From an uncultured Thiotrichaceae bacterium (GTDB lineage Bacteria > Pseudomonadota > Gammaproteobacteria > Thiotrichales > Thiotrichaceae), in assembly GCA_937925855.1 (NCBI GenBank), contig CALAMO010000056.1, positions 1 through 53,295 on the forward strand: a stretch of DNA of 53,295 nucleotides, read 5' to 3'. The notes under the pieces were generated by a model. It ran no database searches. It was given only the letters and a program-made list of their open reading frames with translations, and had not been told where the DNA came from. Position numbers and translations under genes: made by a program. This document shows positions 27,892-36,633 of this stretch, one piece after another. Within the stretch, counting starts at the first letter, position 1; each line of letters starts with the position of its first letter.

Positions 27892-29723
27892 TGTGTGGCA
27901 TTGTAGGTGCCGTCGCGCAGCGACCGGTAACAGAAATTTTAGTGGAAGGCTTACGCCGCCTGGAATATCGCGGCTATGATTCTGCCGGTGTCGCCGTGCT
28001 AGCAGATGGACAGTTAAGGCGTGTCAGAGCCTTGGGTAAAGTGATTGAGCTGGAGACGCGGCTGGCGCGTGAACCCGTCACCGGGCTTACCGGTATTGCG
28101 CATACCCGCTGGGCGACTCACGGTAAACCCGCCGAATGTAATGCCCACCCACATTTCAGCGGCGAGCGCGTTGCCATCGTTCATAACGGCATTATCGATA
28201 ATTACGAGGCGGTGCGCCGCCGTGTAGCAGCGCTGGGTTATCCGTTTGAATCAGAGACGGATACCGAGGTGGTGGTGCACCTAATTGATCATTTCCTCCA
28301 GCGCGAAGGCAGCCTGTTACAGGCCGTCACGCTGGCCTGCCAGGAATTAGAAGGGGCTTATGCGCTAGCCGTAGTCGCCAGCGCTGAACCGGATACGCTG
28401 GTGGTCGCCCGTCAGGGTAATCCACTGGTCGTTGGCGTCGGCTTGGGTGAGCACTTTATCGCCTCAGATGTGCAGGCTCTGTTGCCAGTGACCAATCGCT
28501 TTATCTATCTGGAGAATGGAGATGTTGGCCTGCTGAAAACGCATGAGGTCACGCTGTATGATGCCCAAGGTGAGCCCGTGGAGCGTCCGGTACAAGAATC
28601 GACGGCGACAGATAGCAGCACCGACTTGGGTGAATACCGCCATTTCATGCTGAAGGAAATTTACGAGCAGCCGAGTGCCGTGGCTAGCACACTGGACGGA
28701 CGCTTATCCGCAGATGAGGTGCTGGGCTGCATTAACGGTGCAGATGCAAAAGCCTTGCTAGCTGAAGTAGAGGAAGTGCAGTTTATTGCCTGCGGTACCA
28801 GCTACCATGCCGGACTGATTGGCAAGCATTGGATCGAAACGCTGACCGATATTCCGTGCCGGATTGAGGTGGCGAGCGAATACCGCTACCGCCATCAGCC
28901 CACCGGGCGCAATATGCTGGTGATTACCCTGTCGCAGTCTGGTGAGACGGCGGATACGCTGGCGGCGCTGGAGAAGGCGAAAAGCAGCCAGGGTTGTTTA
29001 TCCACGCTGACTATTTGTAATGTGGCTGCCAGTTCGCTAGTACGCGAGTCTGAGCTATCGCTGTTAACGCACGCCGGACCAGAAATTGGTGTGGCCTCGA
29101 CTAAGGCGTTTACCACGCAGCTGGTAGCGCTACAGATGCTGACTGGACTGCTGTTACAGGTGCGGGGCACGAACCCAACTTTGGCTAAGCAGCTGGTACA
29201 GGATATGCATCAGCTACCGCAGCTGATTGAACAGGCTTTGGCGCTCAACCCACAGATCGAACAGCTGTCTGAACGCTTCCTAGAAAAGCAACATGCACTG
29301 TACCTGGGGCGGGGCGAGCAGTACCCAGTGGCGATGGAAGGCGCTTTAAAGCTTAAAGAAATTTCCTATATCCATGCCGAGGCCTATGCGGCGGGCGAGT
29401 TAAAACATGGCCCGCTGGCCTTGGTCGACAGTGAGATGCCGGTGGTAGCGGTAGCACCGAATACCCTGCTGTTGGAAAAGCTGAAATCAAACCTGGAAGT
29501 GGTGCGGGCGCGGGGCGGTGAGCTTTATGTGTTTGCTGATGAGGCCGTCGCGCTGGAATCGGCGGATAATCTGCATCTGGTGCGGCTACCCGCCGTACCC
29601 GAGCTGCTGGCACCGATTGTCTACAGCGTGCCGCTGCAACTATTGGCCTATCATGTAGCGATTTTAAAAGGCACCGACGTGGACAAGCCGCGTAATTTGG
29701 CTAAGTCAGTGACGGTGGAGTAA
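27891..29723 (+). CDS. glmS: glutamine-fructose-6-phosphate aminotransferase (isomerizing)
   Basis: A 610-aa glucosamine-6-phosphate synthase. The N-terminal glutaminase domain starts MCGIVGAV, with the nucleophile Cys exposed after removal of Met; HTRWATHG and the glutamine-binding region follow. Two SIS domains (about 290-430 and 460-600) bind fructose-6-phosphate ([18 protein letters not shown]), and the C-terminus is [11 protein letters not shown]. Full family length. There is no glmS ribozyme, since the start overlaps glmU. Operon glmU-glmS, possibly continued by the small gene at 29751. Confidence 0.98.
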   Translation: MCGIVGAVAQRPVTEILVEGLRRLEYRGYDSAGVAVLADGQLRRVRALGKVIELETRLAREPVTGLTGIAHTRWATHGKPAECNAHPHFSGERVAIVHNGIIDNYEAVRRRVAALGYPFESETDTEVVVHLIDHFLQREGSLLQAVTLACQELEGAYALAVVASAEPDTLVVARQGNPLVVGVGLGEHFIASDVQALLPVTNRFIYLENGDVGLLKTHEVTLYDAQGEPVERPVQESTATDSSTDLGEYRHFMLKEIYEQPSAVASTLDGRLSADEVLGCINGADAKALLAEVEEVQFIACGTSYHAGLIGKHWIETLTDIPCRIEVASEYRYRHQPTGRNMLVITLSQSGETADTLAALEKAKSSQGCLSTLTICNVAASSLVRESELSLLTHAGPEIGVASTKAFTTQLVALQMLTGLLLQVRGTNPTLAKQLVQDMHQLPQLIEQALALNPQIEQLSERFLEKQHALYLGRGEQYPVAMEGALKLKEISYIHAEAYAAGELKHGPLALVDSEMPVVAVAPNTLLLEKLKSNLEVVRARGGELYVFADEAVALESADNLHLVRLPAVPELLAPIVYSVPLQLLAYHVAILKGTDVDKPRNLAKSVTVE

Positions 29724-29750
29724 GACAGATTGCGACAGAGCTAGCTACCC

Positions 29751-29930
29751 ATGAGGCGCAGAGCAAAACCCTGTACACACTGTGCTGTGCTGCCGCAGGC
29801 GCTGTATCGCTGTCGCTATGCCGGCAATAAACAATGGTCCTTTCTGTGTGGCCCGTGCCTGCTGCAAGTGAAAAGTCAATACAAAGCGAGCTATCAATAC
29901 GGTGGAACTTGGAAAGCTAGCAAGCCCTAA
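29751..29930 (+). CDS. small CxxC-motif protein (59 aa)
   Basis: A 59-aa basic protein starting MRRRAKPCTHCAVLPQ. Cysteines are C8, C11 (CTHC), C21 (YRCRY), and C33, C36 (CGPC), a pattern suited to one zinc ribbon. The C-terminus ends YQYGGTWKASKP. It begins 27 bp after glmS, on the same strand, and is probably read from the glmU promoter. The regular cysteine spacing and W/Y-rich tail argue for a real gene, although I do not recognise a named family. A role in nucleic acid binding is only a guess. Confidence 0.6.
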   Translation: MRRRAKPCTHCAVLPQALYRCRYAGNKQWSFLCGPCLLQVKSQYKASYQYGGTWKASKP

Positions 29931-30186
29931 TAGGCATTAACCGTTTCACCGCGCAAACGACAAGCCTGTGACAGCTACAGCAAGCGCTTACATTTTTTGC
30001 GCGACTTGGCTAGTGATAAGCTGATTAATACTGACAAGGTGTCTGCTTTTCCTTACAATCCGCACCATAAAAAAATCAGCGTCCTCGGGAGTTGGTTTTT
30101 TTCATCACAATAAACACTACAACGGGATTTCACTAGCGTGAGTCAGGTGTCTCACCTGGCAATTATTCACAGGAGATAGGCAGCAG
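29931..30186. other. intergenic region before second SulP gene
   Basis: 256 bases without a gene. The only structure I can support is the A7/T7 hairpin at 30069-30102. A GGAG lies at 30171-30174, ahead of the ATG at 30187. No tRNA or small-RNA fold stands out. Confidence 0.5.
30069..30102 (+). terminator. hairpin with flanking A7/T7, likely terminator
   Basis: Seven As plus TCAGC (30069-30080) pair over 12 positions, including two G-U pairs, with GTTGG plus seven Ts (30091-30102). The inner part adds TCC/GGA around a TCG loop. The T-run at its right end makes it a fair Rho-independent terminator for glmS and the small gene. The matching A-run makes it usable in the other direction too. It lies 85 bp before the SulP start, so it could instead be an attenuator in that leader. 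Confidence 0.5.
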
Positions 30187-31965
30187 ATGAAAGACTGGCT
30201 GGCTGCGGTGCTGCTGGACTGGAAAGAACGGTTTACCCCTTTTCAGGCGTGGGTCGGGGAGCTAAAACAGCCTGGTGTCTTAAAGGCTGATGCCATTGCG
30301 GGGTTGACGGTGGCTTTGGTACTGGTGCCACAGTCGATGGCCTATGCCCAGCTTGCGGGTTTACCCGCTAATGTTGGCCTGTATGCGTCGTTTCTACCGG
30401 TGATTCTGGCGGCTATCTGGGGCTCGTCGCGGCAGCTGGCGACCGGGCCAGTAGCGATTGTATCCCTCATGTCCGCCACTGCCATCCAGGCGATTTTAGG
30501 CGATCAGCCAACGCCTGCAACCTATCTAGCATACGCGGCCTGTCTGGCGCTTATGGTCGGCGTGTTCCAGCTTGGCCTGGGCCTGCTGCGCCTGGGTAAA
30601 CTAGTTGATTTTCTGTCGCATCCGGTAGTGATTGGCTTTACTAATGCCGCTGCGCTGATTATTGCGACTTCTCAACTGAGTAAATTATTTGGCGTCACCG
30701 TTGCCAAAGGCGAGCAGCATTATGAGCTGGTGTGGAATATCCTGCTCGCTCTGCCGGATACGCATTTCCCCAGCCTGCTGTTTGCACTATTTTCTATTGT
30801 GGTGCTGGTTTCCCTAAAGAAAATGGCGCCGTCTCTGCCGAATGTGCTGGTGGCTGTGGTGCTCTGTATTGTGCTTTCCTGGGCGCTGGATTTTGAGGGC
30901 ATGGGGGGGCATGTCGTCGGTCGTATTGAGGGTGGCTTGCCGGGTTTTAGCATTCCGTTTATTGCCGCAGGTGATATTTGGCAGCTGTTTGTCACCGCGA
31001 TGGTGATTGCACTGATCGGCTTTGTGGAAGCGATTTCAGTGGCCAAAGCCATCGCTTCTCAGACCCGGCAGCGCCTGTCTGCGAATCAGGAATTAGTCGG
31101 CCAGGGCATTGCTAACATGACGGCTGGACTGTTTCAGGGCTATACCGTGTCGGGTTCATTTTCACGCTCCGCCGTTAACTTCGCGGCAGATGCACGCACC
31201 GGTTTTTCTTCGGTAGTGACCGGTATCTTGGTCGCAGTCACGCTGCTATTTTTAACGCCCCTGCTGTACCACCTGCCGCAGGCCACACTGGCGGCGGTGA
31301 TTATGGTGGCGGTGTTGAATCTGATTAAGATTGAGCCGATTATTCATGCTTGGCGGGTCGAGCCGCATGATGGCATTGTCGCAGTGATTACCTTTGTGAT
31401 TACCTTAGGGGTGGCCCCGCACCTTGAGCTGGGCATTTTGGCCGGGGTGGGGTTGTCGTTGGCCCTATTTTTGTATCGCTCAATGAGTCCGCCCTTTGTG
31501 GAGGTCGCGCGTCATCCCGACGGCTCGCTGCGCGATGCGCAGGCGCACCAGCTAAAAACCAGTGAGACCGTCGCTGTTTATCGCTTCGACGGGGATCTGT
31601 ATTTCGCCAATACGGGTTATCTGGAAGGTAAGATCCTGAAAAGCGTGGCAGCTAAACCCGGCCTTAAAGTGCTGGTACTGGATATGGAAGCCATGGATCA
31701 GGTCGACTCCACCGGAGAAGAAATGCTGCAAAAACTAGCCGATCGTTTACAGGCTGCGGGGATTGAATTTTTTCTGGCGCGGATCAAACTGCGGGTTTAT
31801 ATTGCGTTTCAACGTTCTGGGCTGAGCCGCCATATCGGCGAGGAACGCTTTTTCCGCGAGCGTACGCTGGCGGTAAAGCATGCGCAGGAAATGTTGGGCG
31901 AGGCGATTGATATTGAACCGATTTTAGTTTCTATGCCTGCCGATAAGTTGGCGCACAGCAAATGA
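30187..31965 (+). CDS. SulP family inorganic anion transporter with STAS domain
   Basis: A 592-aa SulP/SLC26 transporter. The family start ADAIAGLTVALVLVPQSMAYA (about 34-54) leads into ~12-14 hydrophobic segments to about residue 430; the STAS domain (about 455-560; VYRFDGDLYFANTGYLEG, LVLDMEAMDQVDSTGEEML) follows. Proteins of this type carry sulfate or bicarbonate; the ion here is not known. Compared with the copy at 11069-12850 it lacks the cysteine tail and has a different STAS linker, so they are paralogues rather than a recent duplication. Monocistronic. Confidence 0.94.
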   Translation: MKDWLAAVLLDWKERFTPFQAWVGELKQPGVLKADAIAGLTVALVLVPQSMAYAQLAGLPANVGLYASFLPVILAAIWGSSRQLATGPVAIVSLMSATAIQAILGDQPTPATYLAYAACLALMVGVFQLGLGLLRLGKLVDFLSHPVVIGFTNAAALIIATSQLSKLFGVTVAKGEQHYELVWNILLALPDTHFPSLLFALFSIVVLVSLKKMAPSLPNVLVAVVLCIVLSWALDFEGMGGHVVGRIEGGLPGFSIPFIAAGDIWQLFVTAMVIALIGFVEAISVAKAIASQTRQRLSANQELVGQGIANMTAGLFQGYTVSGSFSRSAVNFAADARTGFSSVVTGILVAVTLLFLTPLLYHLPQATLAAVIMVAVLNLIKIEPIIHAWRVEPHDGIVAVITFVITLGVAPHLELGILAGVGLSLALFLYRSMSPPFVEVARHPDGSLRDAQAHQLKTSETVAVYRFDGDLYFANTGYLEGKILKSVAAKPGLKVLVLDMEAMDQVDSTGEEMLQKLADRLQAAGIEFFLARIKLRVYIAFQRSGLSRHIGEERFFRERTLAVKHAQEMLGEAIDIEPILVSMPADKLAHSK

Positions 31966-32017
31966 GACGGTGCGGCCAGCCTGTGCCGTGTGCATCGTTA
32001 GGCCATGCACCGATCGC

Positions 32018-32431
32018 TTAGTGTGACGTGGCAATCGCGCAGGTGGCGCGCGCTGTTTTACGTTTATTGAGTACTAAAATAGGCGCTTGAGTCGACTGCT
32101 GCCCCGCTGCGCATAGTGCTGCCGCTTCGGCCACGCCATATACGCCCACCGCCTGATAGACATAAGCCGAGCGCGTGCTCAACAGGTGTTCCACAGTACG
32201 TAGTTCAGCCGCTTCCCAGGTTTGAAACGGTTTGCCCAACCGCTGAGCCAGTTCAATCAGGCCGACTTCATCCGCTTTCAGCGCAATCGAATGCAGGCCA
32301 GCGACCGCAGCCAACTCAATCCCAGCCACCTGGAGACAGTTATCCAGCAGCGCAGCCAGATGATCCACCGAGCAGCCACGCTCACAGCCCATCCCCACCC
32401 AATAGGTTGCTGTACCCTGTTGCGCTGTCAT
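32018..32431 (-). CDS. cobE: CobE / CbiG C-terminal domain protein
   Basis: A 137-aa protein corresponding to the C-terminal domain of CbiG (cobalt-precorrin-5A hydrolase), in aerobic-type producers called CobE. The core WVGMGCERGCSVDHL near the N-terminus, then AGLHSIALKADEVGL and VYGVAEAAAL, match the family. Its ATG overlaps the stop of the gene encoding the CbiG N-terminal domain (ATGA), so the two chains probably act together. Last gene of the cobalamin operon. The exact step (deacylation after ring contraction) is inferred from the family. Confidence 0.88.
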   Translation of the reverse strand: MTAQQGTATYWVGMGCERGCSVDHLAALLDNCLQVAGIELAAVAGLHSIALKADEVGLIELAQRLGKPFQTWEAAELRTVEHLLSTRSAYVYQAVGVYGVAEAAALCAAGQQSTQAPILVLNKRKTARATCAIATSH

Positions 32432-32805
32432 AGCTCGTCAGCATGCGTCAGATAACTCTGTGCCGTCGTTATCACACGCTGTGCGCCTAGAAATTCAGCC
32501 ACCTCAGCGGCTAGCTGATTAGCACCGCCCTCATGCCCGGAGAGTAGTGGAATCACGAACTGGCCGTTTTCATCCAGCACCAGTACCGGTGGGTCGCGGT
32601 ATTTATCCTGTAATACCGGTGCCAGCGTGCGCACCGCAATTCCGGTAGCGCAAATCAGCAGCAGGGCTTCACCGGCCTGGAAAGCCCGCTGTACCTCTGG
32701 CTGAAAGGGCTTGGGCTTATGGCGCAGTGTCGCTGTGGGCCACTTGGCAGCTAGGCGCTGTGCCAGCTGTTCACCGCGCGCGGTTAGGCTAATAATCTGG
32801 GTCAT
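32428..32805 (-). CDS. CbiG N-terminal domain protein
   Basis: A 125-aa protein matching only the N-terminal domain of CbiG: TARGEQLAQRLA near the start, then LICATGIAVRTLAPVLQDK and the signature PLLSGHEGGANQLA. CbiG opens the delta-lactone of cobalt-precorrin-5A. The middle domain of full-length CbiG is absent and the C-terminal domain is a separate gene (32018-32431), so this is a split CbiG. The ATG at 32805 lies in the first of three octamer repeats (32799-32822), each of which supplies an ATG in a different frame. Confidence 0.85.
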   Translation of the reverse strand: MTQIISLTARGEQLAQRLAAKWPTATLRHKPKPFQPEVQRAFQAGEALLLICATGIAVRTLAPVLQDKYRDPPVLVLDENGQFVIPLLSGHEGGANQLAAEVAEFLGAQRVITTAQSYLTHADEL

Positions 32806-32822
32806 CGGGTCATCGGGTCATC
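32799..32822 (-). repeat. octamer tandem repeat x3 at the start of the CbiG_N gene
   Basis: GGGTCATC occurs three times head to tail on the plus strand; on the coding strand this is GATGACCC x3. Each unit has an ATG, and the 8-bp period puts each in a different frame; only the one at 32805 opens the gene. The tract could vary by slippage and shift the start context. Confidence 0.85.
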
Positions 32823-32869
32823 GTCAGTCGGCTTAGCATTGCACCCGAGCTATTTCAGGGCGCTCAAGG

Positions 32870-33691
32870 TCAAGGCGTATCCTCCGCGCGCGTGACCAGC
32901 ATCACCGAGAAGTAAACGCCACCTTCAGCTGGCAGCTCGCGCAAATCATGGACGATACATTCCTGCTCCCGTCCCAAATACGCCATATAGCGCGCCTCAT
33001 GCAAGCGCCCGCATTCTTCTAGCAGCAGGCGCAGCCGCTGCCGCTGGCGGGCCACTTTCATAATCACGATGGAATCGAAGTCGCGCAGCACCTGCCGGAT
33101 ATAGGCATCATCATGCCGCCCGCTAATGACCACCAGCGAATCCTTGAGCCGAGTCAGCGGGGCCACTAGGGCCGCCGATGCGCTGTGAATGGTGGAAATG
33201 CCCGGCACTATCTGGCAGTTGAATTGGGGCTGTAGGCGTTCCAGCACGTAAGCAAATGAGCCAAAGAACAGCGGATCACCCTCACATAAAAAGGCCACAT
33301 CACGCCCGGCGTTGAGGTGCGCTCGCATTGCGGCTGCGGCCTGATCATAAGCTCGGTTGGCCGCCTGACGATCCAGTTCCATGGGCATAGTGACTGGAAT
33401 TTCCTGCTGCCCCAGATTGCCGTCAGTAAAGGCTAGGCGCGCAATGTGACGGGCCTGGGAGTGGCCTTCATGGTTAATCAGGTAGCAGATGACCGGTGCA
33501 GCTTGAATCAGGCGCAGCGCTTTCAGGGTGAGTAGTTCCGGGTCACCGGTGCCGACGCCAATGCCGTACAGCGTACCGGTACCCGCGTCGGATAATGAGG
33601 CGCTAGTGCCTGCTGTGTTTACGCTGAGGTCGTGTGCGGTGTTTGATGCATTCATCGTTGCTGTCTCGTTATCCACGGTAGTAGCGTCCAT
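32870..33691 (-). CDS. cobI: precorrin-2 C20-methyltransferase
   Basis: A 273-aa SAM-dependent methyltransferase of the CobI/CbiL type, adding the C20 methyl to (cobalt-)precorrin-2. The SAM-binding start LYGIGVGTGDPELLTLKALR (about 41-60) and FLCEGDPLFFGSF (about 134-146) are family signatures, as is the PGIS motif of tetrapyrrole methylases. There is a ~35-residue N-terminal tail rich in T, S and N. The start at 33691 has AGGGGG seven bases upstream; an ATG at 33655 is the alternative. Lies between cobL and the CbiG_N gene. Confidence 0.93.
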   Translation of the reverse strand: MDATTVDNETATMNASNTAHDLSVNTAGTSASLSDAGTGTLYGIGVGTGDPELLTLKALRLIQAAPVICYLINHEGHSQARHIARLAFTDGNLGQQEIPVTMPMELDRQAANRAYDQAAAAMRAHLNAGRDVAFLCEGDPLFFGSFAYVLERLQPQFNCQIVPGISTIHSASAALVAPLTRLKDSLVVISGRHDDAYIRQVLRDFDSIVIMKVARQRQRLRLLLEECGRLHEARYMAYLGREQECIVHDLRELPAEGGVYFSVMLVTRAEDTP

Positions 33692-33707
33692 TCATGTTCC
33701 CCCTTAG

Positions 33708-35000
33708 CTAAACTTTCTGCAAGCTCAACAAGGCTACCGGTAGCTTAGGCTGATAGGCCCACTGTCCGGCCAGTTTACGTCCCTGGCTAATTGCGACCTG
33801 CAGTGTTTCTACCGCATCATCCGGTAAATCCAGACTGTCCGCAAACGCCAACAGCCGCGCGCGGGTTGATTCCATCACCGCGCTCGCGACGAGTACGCCG
33901 CCAGGGGCTAGCCGCGCCCAGCACAGCGCAAGTAACGCCACCAGCTCACCGTCGCTGCCGCCTATAAATACGGCGTCTGGTGCCGGAAGTTCTGCCAGGC
34001 AGGCCGGTGCGCGCCCGTGAACCACCTGTAGATTATCGACCACGCCAAAACGAACCCGATTCTGCTGCAAACAGGCCAGCCGCTGTGCGTGGTGTTCGAT
34101 GGCGTAGATCTGTGAGCCCGCCTGTAATAAGGCCCATTCCACCGCCACTCCGCCGCAGCCTGCGCCGACATCCCAGCAGACCTGCTGCGGTTTAGCCGGT
34201 AATAGGCCGAGAGTTGCCATGCGCACTTCACGTTTGCTGAGTAGCCCAGAACCGCGTGCTGCATCGGTGATGAAATCGCTATCGGCAATGCCCGGTCCGG
34301 CGGTTAAATAGCTGCCCGCACCGCGTACTTCCAGCACGCTGATATGCAGGGGGTCGAACGGAGGTGTCGCCACGTCCGTGGGTTCAGCCGTCAACGTATC
34401 GTCTGCTGGTGGCGGCTTAATCAGCTCAGCCACCGTAAACGCCTGGACCCGCTGATCCGAGTAGCCCAAGCGTTCACACACCCAGAGCCGTGACTCCGCA
34501 TAGCCGGTGTCATAACACAGCTGCGCCAGTGCCTGTGGGGTGCTATTAGCATCAGTCAGACACAGCAGGGTCGTGTGCCGCGCCAGATGGCGACGCAGGG
34601 TAGCCAGCGGGCGGCCATGTAAGCTCACGACCTGCACGTCCTGTAGCGCGAGTCCAAGTGCATGACATGCCGCCTGAATGCTGGATATTGCCGGATAAAA
34701 TTGCAGAGTATCGCGGGTATAATGCTGTAATAGCCAGCGCCCAATGCCGTAATAGAGGGGATCACCGGAAGCCAACAGGCAAACTGATTGCTCACCTTGC
34801 TGCGCTAATAAGGCGGCGAGCTGCGAGAGTGGCGGCAACTCATGGATAGTCATCGTAGCCGGCAAATAGTGCGCGACCGTGGCTAATTGACGCTGCGCAC
34901 CAATGACGGCTGTGCTGGTGGCTAAGGCCTGTTGCGCCGCCGCAGATAGTGTGGCCTGCTGCGCTACCCCCAGCCCGATGACATGGTAAATACGCGGCAT
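33708..35000 (-). CDS. cobL: precorrin-6Y C5,15-methyltransferase (decarboxylating), CbiE-CbiT fusion
   Basis: A 430-aa fusion of two methyltransferases that methylate C5 and C15 of the corrin ring and remove the acetate side chain at C12. The CbiE part (about 1-200) has YHVIGLGVAQQAT and LLASGDPLYYGIG; the CbiT part (about 240-430) has KREVRMATLGLL and the SAM site VCWDVGAGCGGVAVEWAL. The ATG at 35000 shares a base with the cobH stop (TAATG). This is a better start than the upstream in-frame codon at 35093, which would lie inside cobH. Confidence 0.95.
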   Translation of the reverse strand: MPRIYHVIGLGVAQQATLSAAAQQALATSTAVIGAQRQLATVAHYLPATMTIHELPPLSQLAALLAQQGEQSVCLLASGDPLYYGIGRWLLQHYTRDTLQFYPAISSIQAACHALGLALQDVQVVSLHGRPLATLRRHLARHTTLLCLTDANSTPQALAQLCYDTGYAESRLWVCERLGYSDQRVQAFTVAELIKPPPADDTLTAEPTDVATPPFDPLHISVLEVRGAGSYLTAGPGIADSDFITDAARGSGLLSKREVRMATLGLLPAKPQQVCWDVGAGCGGVAVEWALLQAGSQIYAIEHHAQRLACLQQNRVRFGVVDNLQVVHGRAPACLAELPAPDAVFIGGSDGELVALLALCWARLAPGGVLVASAVMESTRARLLAFADSLDLPDDAVETLQVAISQGRKLAGQWAYQPKLPVALLSLQKV

Positions 35001-35650
35001 TAATACACTTCTCCGCGCTGATAGCGCAACAGCGCATTTAATACCGAGGCCGTGATCGCTGAACCCCCCTGCCGCCCCAGCAGGGTAATACACTCCACGC
35101 CCAACTCATGCTGCTGTGCCCACAGTGCGGCCTTCGACTCCGCCGCGCCGATAAAGCCCACCGGAATGCCAATGATTAATGCGGGTCGCGCCGCCCCGGC
35201 CTGTAGCTTCTCTAACAGGCGGAACAAGGCGGTCGGTGCATTGGCAATCAATACAATGCTGCCAGCGAGCTGCTCGTCCCACAGGTCCAGCGCGGCCATT
35301 GAGCGCGTTTCGCCGCGCGCCTTTGCGCGCTCGACAGTCTGTGGATCATTGAGGAAACACTGCGGCGAGCGCCTAATCATGCGCTGGGTAATGCCGTGTT
35401 TGACCATCTCAACATCACATAAAATCGCGGCCTCCTGCTTGAGCGCAGCCAGACCGGCAGCACAGGCATTGGCACTGAAGCGAATCTGTGTCATCACCTC
35501 GGGTACGCCACAGCTGTGCACAATGCGCAGCGCAACCTGCTGTTCTGGCGCACTGAGGTGGTCGAGCGCGATCAGCTCGCGGATTTGACGGAAGCTCGCT
35601 TGTTCGATGTGAGCGGGGTCTTGGATGTAAGGGCTGGGTGTCGTAGTCAT
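35000..35650 (-). CDS. cobH: precorrin-8X methylmutase
   Basis: A 216-aa CobH/CbiC, which moves the C11 methyl group to C12 to form hydrogenobyrinate/cobyrinate. The catalytic histidine region is RIVHSCGVPEV (about 43-53), and IGIPVGFIGAAESK is the conserved late motif. GTG (35653) and ATG (35650) are adjacent in-frame starts. It precedes cobL with a one-base overlap. Upstream lies a 185-bp gap to cobK in which I see no gene. Confidence 0.95.
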   Translation of the reverse strand: MTTTPSPYIQDPAHIEQASFRQIRELIALDHLSAPEQQVALRIVHSCGVPEVMTQIRFSANACAAGLAALKQEAAILCDVEMVKHGITQRMIRRSPQCFLNDPQTVERAKARGETRSMAALDLWDEQLAGSIVLIANAPTALFRLLEKLQAGAARPALIIGIPVGFIGAAESKAALWAQQHELGVECITLLGRQGGSAITASVLNALLRYQRGEVY

Positions 35651-35835
35651 CACTTCTATTCAGCAGGCGGTGGTCGGCGCATTGTAGCTGTTATCGGCTG
35701 GCGACACTATAGCGGCGCTTGATGCCCAGCGCACAATCATCAGGCGGTAGCCCATGCGCGTAGCACAGCGTTCAGAGGATAGCTTAAGCCTGCAAGGCGG
35801 TATTCAAACGGCAGCTTATGCACCCCTCGCAGCAA

Positions 35836-36633
35836 TCAGGCCGCGTGTTCTTCGGTCAGCGCCAGCACTAGCTCATCCCGTTCAGAAAACACCCGCGCGA
35901 CCGGAGGCAGGGTGGGGCGCTGGAGTAATAGCACCGCGATGCCCAGTTCGCGCGCCGCGCGCAGCTTGCCCGCGGTCATGTCACCGCCACTGTTTTTACT
36001 GACCAGCACGTCGATGCCCAATCGCTGCAACAGCGTCTTTTCGGCGGCATAGGCAAATGGCCCAATCGCCTGTAGCGGGCTGATCCAAGGCGGCAATGCG
36101 AGTGCGGTTGGGCGCGCGGTGCGCAGGTAAAACTGCTGGCCCGGCTGGCGCTGTGCGCTGAGCTGTGCCAGCTGCTGTGTGGATAGCTGACCCTGTGATA
36201 AAAACACGCGACTATAAGGCCGCAACGCCAGCAGCAGTGCGTCCCAAGCTGCAAACTCAGACCAGCGGTCACCGTCTACTGCCTGCCACGCTGGGCGCTG
36301 GAGCCGCCAACAGGGCAGTCTACAAGCCTCAGCCGCTAGGGCCGCCTGCTGGCTGATTTGAGCGGCATAAGGATGGGTGGCGTCGATAATTAGCCGGACC
36401 TTATGCTCCCGGACGAATTGCGCCATCCCGCCAAACGAAGTGAAGCCGCCTGACAGCACAGTGCAGGCTAAATCCGGCTGGCGCACGCGGCCAGCAATGC
36501 TATAGATTAGATTATACCCCCGTACGCTCAGCACCCGCGCTAACTGGAGTGCTGGCCCGGTACCGCCCAGCAAAAGCAGCGGGCCAGCGGGCTTAAGCAA
36601 GCACCGCCCCCAAACACTGGCCCCGGCGATCAA
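35836..36633 (-). CDS. cobK: precorrin-6A reductase (CobK/CbiJ)
   Basis: A 265-aa NAD(P)H-dependent reductase of (cobalt-)precorrin-6A. The N-terminal nucleotide-binding loop [17 protein letters not shown] (about 18-34) and [14 protein letters not shown] (about 80-93) are the family signatures; the C-terminal [14 protein letters not shown] matches the second conserved block. The chosen ATG overlaps the end of cbiD by 41 bp; a TTG near 36600 would shorten the protein by 11 residues and still leave the core intact. Confidence 0.92.
   Translation of the reverse strand: MIAGASVWGRCLLKPAGPLLLLGGTGPALQLARVLSVRGYNLIYSIAGRVRQPDLACTVLSGGFTSFGGMAQFVREHKVRLIIDATHPYAAQISQQAALAAEACRLPCWRLQRPAWQAVDGDRWSEFAAWDALLLALRPYSRVFLSQGQLSTQQLAQLSAQRQPGQQFYLRTARPTALALPPWISPLQAIGPFAYAAEKTLLQRLGIDVLVSKNSGGDMTAGKLRAARELGIAVLLLQRPTLPPVARVFSERDELVLALTEEHAA

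Noticed and set aside
27892-29723. glmS ribozyme
   Set aside because: glmS starts within the glmU stop codon, so there is no 5' leader to hold it; that ribozyme is typical of Gram-positives.
29931-30186. tRNA or small RNA gene
   Set aside because: No cloverleaf, no CCA or T-loop GTTCGA pattern; only the A7/T7 hairpin stands out.
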